From positions 265,158-329,157 of the forward strand of contig JADLSH010000195.1 of assembly GCA_016169945.1 (NCBI GenBank): DNA of 64,000 nt. Direction: 5' to 3'. The stretch is from Trachythela sp. YZ-2020 (Eukaryota; Cnidaria; Anthozoa; Malacalcyonacea; Clavulariidae). The position numbers and the translations under genes were made by a program. This document shows, one piece after another, positions 54,406-64,000 of the stretch. How positions within the stretch are numbered: position 1 is the first letter of the stretch; each line of letters opens with the position of its first letter. Under the pieces are notes generated by a model that had not been told where the DNA came from, made no database searches, and worked only from the letters and a program-made list of their open reading frames with translations.

Positions 54406-55106
54406 CAGGTGTATGTACCACAGAATACCGCAATATTTTGGCTTCTTAATATTTTTTAGTATAGTTTATCAATATATTTTTTCTTCCTGGGGGTTTTGGG
54501 GCTTGATTTCATAGACTTAAATATATTTTTTTTAATAGAACATTCTGCATGTGGAACAAACTCTAATGTACCGCAGAATACCAGTGCAGAGATAAATAAG
54601 CAACGGTTTATCAAATTGTACCAGGATTTGGTGCATGTCATGTTGTGTGATAATACTGTAGGATATTGCTAACTTAATTTAGTGAAAGGTAAATACTAAA
54701 ATCAGTACAGCATACCAGTGGTGTAACCAAAGAATACCAGGTTTATCAATAATTTTGAAAAACTCAGTTTTTAAATGGTAAAATTGATTTTTCGGTGTGA
54801 TTCTTGTATATTAATAATGTTGTGTTGCATAGAAAAAGTGGTGAACAACATAAATTATACTGGTTTGCAAACTTATTTTAAAACTTTCCAATTTTACAGG
54901 TATTATGCGGGGAAAAAGTATAAAAAACATAGAATGAATTTTTATGAAAATATTCATTTTTTGTTTTTTTTATATGTCAATTAAAACTAAAACTAACATA
55001 TATTCACAAAAATAAAGCATATAGTGTGTTTCCTCCAAATTTTATAAGATCAATAAATAAGACTGGTATTCTGTGGTACCGTGGTATTCTGTGGTACATA
55101 CACCTG
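54406..55106. mobile_element. TIR element, 701 bp, flanked by TA
   Basis: CAGGTGTATGTACCACAGAA at the left and its inverse at the right, TA on each side. AGAATACC(A/G) recurs inside (54424, 54575, 54733, 55067 regions). Small target and TIR suggest a Tc1/mariner-type MITE. No gene. Confidence 0.7.
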
Positions 55107-55540
55107 TAGTACGTATAATAATATTTAGTAGGTAGATTATGTATGGAATAAATCAGTCTAGACCAAAATTTATGTGGACTGCTAATTACTTATATACACT
55201 GAACCGTATCTCAATTTTGTGTCGTGCAAGTGTCAGCAGTTGTGACGTTAAATTATGACGTGGCCGTAAGGAATTTACATCATACGATTAATTAACATGC
55301 CCCATGATTTTACGATGGCAATCCGATTGCTACCGAATACTTTGTTGGGCAATTTGCGAATTAGTGAAATTGTTCATGCACTGGTTAAAACACTGAAAAG
55401 CGATGGAAAAATTTGGGAAATAAGTTTATTCCTAAAGGTATGTTGACGTATTCGTTCTGTCTTGTAGTCAATACAATTCAATACGTTGAGAATTTTAGAC
55501 TATTTTATCGTACACAATGCGAAAGTCTGTTCAACTTGCT
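55107..55540. other. Gene-less spacer
   Basis: Nothing recognisable; a 64-codon frame at the end is not supported by any feature. Confidence 0.4.
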
Positions 55541-55694
55541 AATACGCCCTTTCAATAATTACGTCACGAATACCTCCTTGGCCTGCAGCCTCGTTCTCAT
55601 GAATTAAGACGAAAGGCTATTGGCTCATGATTCATGAGAACGAGGCTCCCGGGGTAAGAAAAAATTTGTGACGTAATTATCGAAGGGGTGTATT
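55541..55694. mobile_element. Short palindromic MITE
   Basis: Outer arms AATACGCCCTTTCAATAATTACGTCAC at left and its near-inverse at right. An inner hairpin GCCTCGTTCTCATGAAT..ATTCATGAGAACGAGGC is exact over 17 bp. Confidence 0.75.
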
Positions 55695-56180
55695 GCCTAT
55701 TGTTTTTTGTTTTGAACAATAATGTGAAATATGAAATAAAATCGGTTTATCGAACAGGTTGTAAACAAATTCATGATATTGAATTATGAATCGTACACAA
55801 ATACTTATTTATATTAATTTGAAAATATAATATTCATTAAATGCAAAACCCTTGCTCGAAATTGATAAAATACATCATTCATGGTGCTTGCAAAGTATGC
55901 GAAATATAGCTTGATGTATGTAATATAAGTGTACAGTCTCTGGATCTATATATAATTCTAAATCAAAATCATTCTGTTCAGCTGGTTACTGAAAAAAGTA
56001 AATTTGTTTGAGAGCTCCCATAACCCCCATGGGAAAGCAAGTTCCTGCGGTGCAATTTGTTAGCAAACCATTCGAAAGCAATTTCCTGTGGCGAAATAAC
56101 ATGAATTTGATGGACTGATTAAATATCAAGGGGGAATATAATGAAAAAGCACACACAGCAACTATTTAAGAGGGTGACAA
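55695..56180. other. Gene-less AT-rich spacer
   Basis: No open frame or repeat identified. Confidence 0.4.
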
Positions 56181-58823
56181 CAGCCTCGTACCCAGGCGCT
56201 TTTAAGGAAAAGAAAATTTACGCATTCAGCTAATTTATAGAGATCAGTGGCTGAGCGAGCGCGCGGGGGTGCTTCGGGAGGTCGCGAAACGCGGTGCATT
56301 TTGGGGAGGTCCTGATGAAGCAAAGTAGCGCCTGGCAGAAAATGACCGATTTCTTGACAATCTCGACCGATTTCTTGACAATCGTATATAACTTCTGAAT
56401 TCGTTCATGTTTGACCTATTTTTTGTTTCTGGTAACTTGTACTTGATGCTACCTTGGATAATCTGCAGAAATCTCTCCAAGAATTGTCTTTTGAAGGTAA
56501 AATTTTATAAATTTCGGTACACACCGGCGTGAGTATAAGTATACTATTTAAACAATATATATTTTTATGTTTACTGGTGTTAAAAAATGTTTTCCTGGTT
56601 GAAGGGGTCTGAGTTTCCTTCACAGGAGTGCTGGAAGCTATCTGGTTCTACAAATTTAAATTTTAAACAGGGGACAAATACATTGCATTGCCATTGATGC
56701 TAATTAATCAAAAGTTCAAAACTGACATAGTGACATCTTTATAGTCAGAAATATATTAATATGAACTACAAACATTCAAATATGAACATTTAATTGTCCG
56801 AAAGTCGAAAAATACGTCTAGTTCAGCACTAGAACTTGAGGTAATGAGGTCTATTGACGATGCTAACATGTTGTATTACAATGTTCATCTTAAAGTAAGC
56901 CAAATTAGGGATTGCAAAGTCAAAACAAAGGACAACAATAAAACCAAGAAAACATTGTTTTTATATACATGTTTAAATACATGGGATATTGACTGAAGTA
57001 GCAGTGTTACCAAGAGCATCCGAAAATAACCAGTATATTCATGAGGTAGGGTCACCTAACCTACCAACAGGCTATATTGCTACCAACTTGCCAAAGTGGC
57101 ATGGATATTGTTTAAAATAGTTGTCGGGTTGATATGTATGTATATTAATCATATGACATCTTTGTTGTTTTGACATACAGTCACATTCGTCGTGAATATC
57201 AAGGTTGGATGTCTTTACATGGCCTATGTAGAGAAAAACAATGTCCTTTTGCAAAGGTAACCCTATATCTAGCATCACCCTAACACACAATAGACTATAG
57301 GGTAAATTGAGGGTTGCTTCGCGTGTGCCTAAAGGGGAAATTAGTAGACAGATAAACACATTACATCAGCTTTTATAGCAATGGCTGTCACGTGAACAAA
57401 ATATTAACCAAATATTAACCTTGTGGCTAGGATCACCCTATTGTCATGTAATGAGCCCATGGGTCAAACAGTGTGCTTTGTGTTCTTTTTAGCTTACAAT
57501 CTGTCCAGTTCCCAGTGTGATGAGAGAAGGCATAAGTTGTCAACTGAGCTGGAACATGTTGCTGAGTATTGATAGACTCAAATATTTATGTGAAACAGTC
57601 ATTGTGATGGATTTGCTTGATTTGACATCCAACGAGAAGAACATTCTCACTCGAACAGTTAAGCATGTTTTCCAGGTCCAATAAAACAGAAATAAATTAT
57701 TGAATGTGAACAAATGTGTTGTATTTTTTAAAATTATCCTGTCTACATGCCATAGCAAAAAAATGAAAAGTATATTTCTAGCTAGTATAAATTGTAGCAT
57801 AATGCATTATAATTTTTGAAGAAATTATTATTATGGCTCTGGTCTGCATAATAAGTAGACAGTCAATTAGGGTGTTTTATTTTGCTTTAATATATAGTAT
57901 GAGATTTTGAGGTGATTAATACAATAACAAACCTGAGAAAACTTAATAATGGATATACAGTAAGAGCCCAGCAAATGTCTTGTTTGAATGTTATTTGCTG
58001 AACGTTTGTAGAGCCTGATAAAAATATCTTTCAGGGACCCTGGGGAAAGGGTAGCATGGCCCTGTCGGTCATTGAAATCCGAATGTGAAAGACAGCACAG
58101 AGTCCTGCCCCCCATATAGGAGTAGCCCTAAAATGTTTTAAACAACATGAATTCATTACAATGTGAGTATGAGAAATGATCGATGGTCTAAGGTACACTG
58201 CTGTCAAATCACAGTGTGTGTGTTTTTTAGTATCACCATTTTAATAGGTACTAATCTTTCTGTGAAAATAAATGGCAGAAAGCACATGCATGCATGGAAT
58301 AATTCAGTGAGCATAAAACAGAAATTCTGTTTTTAGAAAGCCAAATTATAAATGATATTCAGATGGGAGTTGAGATTACATTAGCCAGGACACTGGCAGG
58401 AAAGTACAATTTTAACTTATAACAATATTAAATTAAGTTGCAAATTATCAGTGGACACAAAATATTGGTTTTAATGTTTTATTTATTTAATACGTAAAAA
58501 ATATACGAAAGTACACTAAAATGCTTTTTGTTTTCCAGAAAAAACTCTTCGCGGTGCATTCATCATTTGGACACAAAATATTTCCTGAACATACAACACT
58601 GTGTATAAATCTTTCAGTTTGCGACGACAATTGCAATATTTTCTCATTTGCATTCATTGATATTAAAAATCACTGCCGCCACCTTTAGTACATTTTCTGC
58701 CAGGTGCTTCCTTCGTCGCGACCTCCCCAAGCACCCCCGCGCGCTCGCTCAGCCACTGATCTCTATAAATTAGCTTAATGCGCACATTTTATTTTCCTTA
58801 AAATCGCCTGGGTACGAGGCTGG
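56181..58823. mobile_element. hAT-like element, non-autonomous, 2.6 kb
   Basis: Ends CAGCCTCGTACCCAGGCG and its inverse, TIR about 90 bp or more (includes GAGATCAGTGGCTGAGCGAG), and the 8-bp duplication GGTGACAA (56173-56180 and 58824-58831; the right end may be shifted by one G). The interior is AT-rich with no transposase. Confidence 0.85.
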
Positions 58824-59354
58824 GGTGACAACTCAATCAGTTGCTGTTGGCTAGCTGTAGCTGTAACGGCCATGCATTATTTATAGTAACACATATTGTG
58901 GGACTATATTTTCAAATATCTTTATCATTACATGTTAGTACACCCATATTCTGTGTTATAGGTGTTTCCAGGATGCTGAGCATACCAATGTTGTATTACA
59001 ATGTACACGATATATGATGCACATAGTCTTATGGGGCAACATTTGTTACATGTATGGCAACCACCAAAATTTGAAAGATTATTTATATATATACAATCGT
59101 GATACTGAGACAATCAAATACTATGTACAAACTGTACTTAAATAGTCACACTGCTCCAATCTACACTGAGATGAACTACAAGAGATCATGCATTTATAAA
59201 TGTGAACATCAAGTATCTAAGCTACACACCAGCTGTGATAAACCAGCGATCGACCGACTCAGATCCGAAACTTCTTAATATATTGCTTGCGTTAGGAGAA
59301 ATTGAAGTTTCGTCAAGAAGAAAAAACTTGTATTTTGATAAAATTCTATATTAT
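58824..59354. other. Gene-less spacer
   Basis: Nothing found. On minus the 59354-59240 part is open and follows the LINE fragment at 60455 across the TIR element, but I could not match it to an RT motif. Confidence 0.35.
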
Positions 59355-59401
59355 CCCCGAGCCGGCGCGAAGCGCCGTGCGAGGGTACTAATTCCGCTCG
59401 G
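59355..59401 (-). repeat. GC-rich hairpin repeat, copy B
   Basis: Read on minus: CCGAGC at one end and GCTCGG at the other pair perfectly; inner hairpin GGCGC-TTC-GCGCC; core GGAATTAGTACCCTCGC shared with copy A. Confidence 0.6.
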
Positions 59402-60189
59402 ATATTTACACCCGGGTATGTGAAAACACAGTGGAATCCAAAGTCGTCCGCCGCGATGCCATGGACGGTTCAGGGTTTTGTACGTTATACGCATGCGCGA
59501 ATTCAGGTCAAGAGAAACATGCGGATAAACATTTTTAAAAGATTTTAATACGGATAAAGATTTTGTTATTTATCAAAAAAATGATTTTTAGTACTCGGGC
59601 TATTGGAAAAACATACCGATAAACAGAGTCTTCGAAACAAGATAAACGAGAAGGAGTCGAATGGCTGAAAAAAGGACACTTTTGAAGTGTTTTAAACGTG
59701 TAAGTGTCTATTTTTCATATTTTAGTTTGTGGATTTGCAAAAGCGTATGTCACTCTGTGAGGTTATTATAATATCGATTAAACCTGAAAGATATTTTAGC
59801 AAGTTTAAATTTGAGTTTTGAAGAAACAACGTAATGTTAAAAATTTCATTTTAAAAATAAATTTAAAAAAATATACTGTCAAAAAACAGTTGAAGTTTTT
59901 TGAAATTTTTTTGACGTTTTTGTGAAATGTCTAGGGTTAAATTTTACAACAACCAAAGCTAAAAGAGTACGTAATAACATATCTACTTTAAATTTTATAG
60001 TTAAAAGTACAAATATTTATATTACTCTTTTATCATTTTGTACCAAAAGTAAAAAAATTGTGTGTTGCTATGGTTACAATGATTGACCGAATACTTCATG
60101 TTACAATAAATTTTGGGAAGTATAATTCCTGAGTTCGAATAGGCGAGGGGATTCTGCATGAGTGTATTTCTAGTAAAATAATTTGTTCA

Positions 60190-60318
60190 TGATTTGGCGT
60201 GCTCAATCGAGTTATTGAGCACTTGAGAAGTTGGGAGAGCACTCAAGCTCTTACGCTTTTTTCGTGTTCTCCCAACTTCTCGCGTGCTCAATAACTCGAT
60301 TGAGCACGCCAAATCACG
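60190..60318. repeat. Hairpin with about 50-bp arms
   Basis: GATTTGGCGTGCTCAATCGA at the left pairs with its inverse at the right, and TTGGGAGAGCAC with GTGTTCTCCCAA inside. Loop about 25 nt. Confidence 0.8.
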
Positions 60319-60395
60319 GAAAAATTCTTAATTCCAAAATTACATTACATTCGCGCATTCGCATAACGTACGATACCGTCGATTGCATACATTTA

Positions 60396-60442
60396 GCCGG
60401 GAGGAATTGGTACCCTCGCCACGCGGTTCGCGCGTGCTCGGG
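60396..60442 (+). repeat. GC-rich hairpin repeat, copy C
   Basis: Core GGAATTGGTACCCTCGCC, with inner hairpin CACGCG-GTTCG-CGCGTG. The outer stem is less well matched than in copy B. Confidence 0.6.
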
Positions 60443-60454
60443 AATAACTCTCTC

Positions 60455-60628
60455 GAAAACTTTCGCCACAACCGGAATTATAGAAATTGGACGATAGTTA
60501 TTTAGATCGCTACGGCTACGGTTAATGACTTTTGAGCATTTCAATTCGTCACGGAAGATACCAGAGTTGATGGAGCAGTTAAAAATGCTGCTTGTATCTG
60601 CCTTCACAAAGGAGTTGCGCATTTTCAA
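60455..60628 (-). pseudogene. LINE RT fragment
   Basis: Reads TSSIFNCSINSGIFRDELK, then NYRPISIIPVVAKVFERVI, the second conserved box of a LINE RT (CR1/L2-like). It ends exactly where the TIR element begins. No catalytic box preserved here. Confidence 0.7.
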
Positions 60629-62065
60629 AGTTCTGTGGAGAAAGTTTAACGAAAAATCATTGAAATATACTCATTACTACGGCTGGCAGAGCCAAGCCGT
60701 ATGTTTAAGATGCCCGCGTGTGTTTTCTTCGTCGCTTTTTTAGGTGTCACAAACTTGCACTTCCACAGTCACCCGCACAAAACGCATTTTTTGTGTGCAT
60801 CTAGGGATAATTGTGTATTTTGAACTACGCACCTGTGTTTTATTGGGATAGACAATAACATATCAGGGGGCGGATCATTTCAGGATAACTTAGGATAAGT
60901 CGTACGCGTCCCATCAAGTTTTGCCGAAGTTCATACTTCAAGTTCAATAGACGGGCGGTTCGAAAAATAATTATTGTTGAAAATATGAAGAAACAACCGA
61001 TCAAGAAACCGCGAACAGGTACAAACCTTTAATTCTATGTTGTAACTTGTCTATGAAGCGCTCCATGTCACTTTTAAATGCCATTTTCAACCCGAGTTTA
61101 AAAGAGATCTTATGTCATGCCGCCTTTGATTCCCATATATCGAGATTGGATGCCTAATCTAAAGCGTCAGTTGTCCGTTGTATGAAGGTTCCACATTGTA
61201 TAATGGACTGGTTTAGCCTGCGGTGGAGACGCACATTTCCGTTGCGGTTGGTCAGCGACGTAGCCAGATGACCGCCCCCCTCTCCCCCCCGGCGGAGTTA
61301 TCGCCCCCCCCTAGGAAACATTCGAACTAATACAAATCCCTACTTGCAGACCTTGTCGCTTTTGAATTCTCTATCCCTTTGGATATTTAATAATGACATA
61401 CTGACATACCTATGATTGCTCTTCGCATATTAAAATTTGGATTCCTTGTTGCCTATTCAAAACACTCCTGGTTCTGACATGGTCGTTGGTTATCGTATTG
61501 TAATGAATTTATTAATGGTATGCCAATAATGGGTCAAAACGAGGAAATTACATCAAATAACTGCTGGTGCAATATGGTTCTCTATTCTTGAAGAAAAAGC
61601 TATTCAACAGACGAAACTGACATAATGAAATGTGATAAACGCAGATACTGTCTTGCAGTATTACCCAAGCGTTGGTCGCACTACGACCGCAATGCATTAT
61701 TTTTGGAATTTTCTTCAAGATGGCGATTTGGAACACGAAGAGAGGTAAGTTTCGAATTGATTTTCTACTATTAGTCCGCGTACCCTTGCCGATTATCAAT
61801 AGTAGTAACATAGGCGCCGTTTGGGCCTGTTTTTATGGTTACTTCATATAATAACAGACAGAAATATGGCTTTGTTTCAGCAATGTGAGCGTGGTGAAAT
61901 TTTCGATTTATAAACTCCTTTATATTAGTAATAAATGTATTCTCGTACCTAATAAACAGTTATTGCCTTATGCCTAATGCCTAATGCGAAGTGACATCAA
62001 GCGGCTTCTGAGACGACCATTACAGAGAATGCAACGCTTAATTAACCTAATATAAGCCAGTAAAG
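60629..62065. other. Spacer with two possible first exons
   Basis: Mostly unremarkable. At 60986 an ATG opens MKKQPIKKPRT before CAG/GTACAA, and at 61720 an ATG in AAGATGGCG context opens MAIWNTKR before GAG/GTAAGT (donor at 61745). Either could be a 5' exon of a host gene continuing outside this window, but both are too short to test. C-rich tracts near 61265-61310. Confidence 0.3.
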
Positions 62066-63012
62066 CGCCGAGTATTCGACTATGGAAAAGGAAATTTTGA
62101 TGAGCTACGTAACTTTCTGACACGATTTCCCATTAATGTTACTCCAACTGACAGTATTGATGATGACTGGGAACAATGGGAGGACACTTTCTTAACTGCT
62201 GCGAGAAGGTACATCCCAATGAGAACTGTCAAGGACACAAGTAGTCCACCATGGATCGATAAAGAAGTGCGTCGTCTAATCCGTAAGAAGTACAAAGCTC
62301 TAAAGCAGTACCGCAAGAACAAATCTGCTGATGAAAGCGTAAATTACGAAGCGTTACTCAACAAATCAAATACCTAATTGGAAGTAAACACCGAGGCTAT
62401 CTGAATAAAATAGAAAGCTCATTCTATGACAACCCCAAACTATTCTGGAGTTACAATAAATCAATTCTTCACCACCAGACGGGTCAGGGCAATGAAATAA
62501 CATATAATGGTGTCACAGCCAAGACGGCGAAAAAAACACTTACTTTTCTTCAGTATTTCGTCCACCTTCTACCACCTGTAACTACACGCCTCGAACGGAA
62601 AGTGAATGGAACATCTCGGAGATAACACTTGATGTAGACGAAGTTGTGCAATTTTTGCGTGCCCTTGATACCTCGAAAGCATGTGGCCCCGACGGCATTC
62701 CACCTCGCCTCTTACAAGTATCCGCCCTTGAAATCGCACCAAGCATCTGTGAGTTGTTTAACCGTTCTTTGCATACTGGTCATGTTCCATCTGAGTTGAA
62801 ATTTGCGAATGTCACACCAGTCCATAAAAAAGATCTTAAAGAACCGGCGGAACATTACAGGCCAATATCTTTGCTGGCCGTCTTTGGCGAAGTCCTAGAG
62901 CGTTGCGTGTGCATCAGACTACATGATCATGTTAAGCACCTTATCACGAAAGCACAACACGGCTTTCTTAGACGGCGATCTTGTGTTACTCAACTACTAT
63001 CAATGCTGTACG
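62066..63012 (+). pseudogene. CR1-like LINE fragment (linker and N-terminal RT)
   Basis: Plus strand, frameshifted. 62090-62375 reads the endonuclease-RT linker (SSPPWIDKEVRRLIRKKYKAL). 62646-63012 reads LDTSKACGPDGIPPRLL, HYRPISLLAVFGEVLE and QHGFLRRRSCVTQLLS. It is the same family as the LINE at 40541-43440, whose residues 345-460 align throughout. It ends before the first catalytic box, so no activity. Confidence 0.85.
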
Positions 63013-63266
63013 TATCAATATAGTTGATGGATGAAACGGAAGAATAATGGATAAATATAAGGAGAGCACACACGGTAATATAGCTCCGATTCGAGCGAAC
63101 CTATAACCCTAACCCTACTCTAAATCTAACCATCTCTAACTATAACTCGTTCCATTACCCTCTCTCCAACCCTAAACACGCCAGGCACGAGAGCCGTCAA
63201 AATCGGAACGTTCGCCATTTAGTATGATCAGCGGTCGCGCGCATGAATATAGTAGTAAATTTCAAA
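63013..63266. other. Short spacer with CCCTAA-like run
   Basis: 63108-63180 has ATAACCCTAACCCTACTCTAA and weaker repeats. This is too short to call a telomere remnant. Confidence 0.35.
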
Positions 63267-63537
63267 ATGGCGGAAGCTTTGAATGTAGAGCAGGTTATTG
63301 AAGTCATTTTTGAAAGGTCAAACAACGTCAGTGAAGGGGAAAGTATGGAAAATGAGGGAGTCGATGGAAGAGAGGATGAGGGAAGCGATGCGGCAGGGGG
63401 TATCCTGATGAATCCCAGTATAGACGTCATAATATTTTTGAAGACGAAGGCGATCTTTCCGCGGAAGTTATTTATTCGCGAGTCAAGAATTTGGCTGGAA
63501 GCTATCCACCGACGTCTCAGCGGGAAATAGAAAACAG
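63267..63537 (+). pseudogene. Acidic N-terminal fragment of unknown (transposase-like) protein
   Basis: ATG in AAAATGGCG context opens MAEALNVEQVIEVIFERSN, then an acidic Glu/Gly-rich part (to about residue 50). Near 63405 the likely reading passes to another frame (FEDEGDLSAEVIYSRVKNL and on to a stop), so one indel splits it. Short acidic N-termini beginning MAEA..VEEVIE are common in piggyBac- or hAT-type transposases, but nothing downstream confirms that. Confidence 0.4.
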
Positions 63538-63569
63538 ATTTGTTTAATGAATGGGCAAAAATCACACGC

Positions 63570-63990
63570 TAGAGAAATTAGATGTGAATTTACGCAAGGA
63601 TCTAATCTTTCCATTCTATTCCTCTTGTATATAAACGATCGACCTCAAGTGTCCGAAACAACCGAGCTGCTTGTTTTGCTGAGTGACACAAATCTTAGAA
63701 TTCAAATAATGTAGTTTGGATCCCAATGAAATCGAGAATAAACTAAAGAAGATCTTGAGAATGTTTATAGTTGAAATACGAAGGCAACAAACTCACACGT
63801 TAAACAATAGCAAAACGGAATTTGCAATGATAATTGGGTCTAGATATCGTCACCTCGCTAATTTTGGAAGACATCCCAGAGATTTGCATTAGCCATAGGA
63901 GATAATAATATTAAACAATGTCACTAGCAAAAAATCTCTTAGTTTTTATCATCGACGATCAATTAAAGTGGGAATTATGCCACATTGACG
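63570..63990 (+). pseudogene. Decayed LINE RT palm fragment
   Basis: Contains a remnant of the QGS..LGPLLF box read as FTQGSNLSILFLLYIND, then weak text of the following region (NNSKTEFAMIIGSRYRHL) with frameshifts. The active-site aspartates appear as LLSDTN, so the catalytic motif is lost. Confidence 0.55.
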
Positions 63991-64000
63991 CACAATGTAA

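Larger units (their letters stand above)
59355..60442. mobile_element. Possible TIR element bounded by the GC-rich hairpins
   Basis: 59355-59401 and 60396-60442 are inverted relatives, and the homology goes on inward (GTACGTTATACGCATGCGCG near 59480 against GTACGTTATGCGAATGCGCG near 60350 on minus). A LINE RT fragment is cut exactly at its right border. Length about 1.09 kb, no gene. Target duplication not resolved. Confidence 0.5.

Noticed and set aside
63108..63180. Interstitial telomere
   Set aside because: Only two or three CCCTAA units in irregular context.

Overview
This window looks like a transposon-rich intergenic block of an animal genome. The DNA is AT-rich. Introns and splice sites are of animal type. 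The repeat families (BEL/Pao, CR1/L2-like LINEs, Kolobok, hAT, CACTA, tRNA-derived SINE) and the P2X7-ballast-domain proteins are the mix common in cnidarians. A sea anemone, coral or hydrozoan is my best inference; other marine invertebrates are not excluded. There are no rRNA genes, functional tRNA genes, CRISPR arrays or operons. The only candidate host exon I would defend is a short last exon with a membrane helix at 53442-53593.

Layout. 226-7109 is a complete BEL/Pao LTR retrotransposon on the minus strand, with identical 338-bp LTRs, a 5-bp target duplication, an intact pol frame and a broken gag. 7438-11078 and 11608-23008 are two copies of a tandem segmental duplication carrying a dead LINE reverse transcriptase; a dimer of a tRNA-derived SINE (11079-11607) lies at the junction. 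Copy 2 was later hit by a complete Kolobok-type DNA transposon (11830-16536, TTAA duplication), by a LINE (18557-21548) and by a 2.7-kb fold-back element (22271-25010). A third, older copy of part of the same unit (26095-31610) carries another 3.6-kb fold-back element (27473-31115).

31650-39673 is a nest: a LINE endonuclease region is split by a 209-bp hAT-like MITE and by a 7.1-kb CACTA-like element (32010-39097). The CACTA element holds a 113-bp satellite array, itself split by a LINE fragment and a hAT element. 39100-43440 is LINE sequence, including a 740-residue endonuclease/RT frame. 43682-50104 is one LINE split by a hAT element (44002-45357) and by a second TTAA-flanked Kolobok-like element (45522-49525). 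From 50105 to the end are RT fragments, palindromic elements, a further hAT element, small TIR elements and low-complexity spacer.

The most notable system is the pair of TTAA elements. Each carries, beside or instead of a THAP-transposase gene, a plus-strand gene for the cysteine-rich cytoplasmic 'ballast' domain known from the vertebrate P2X7 receptor. In the first element both the two-exon ballast gene (216 residues) and the two-exon THAP-transposase gene (824 residues) can be read without a break. In the second the ballast gene is frame-broken and comes with a different N-terminal cysteine cluster. Finding the domain twice in independent elements of one window suggests it is an accessory protein of this transposon lineage rather than a chance capture.
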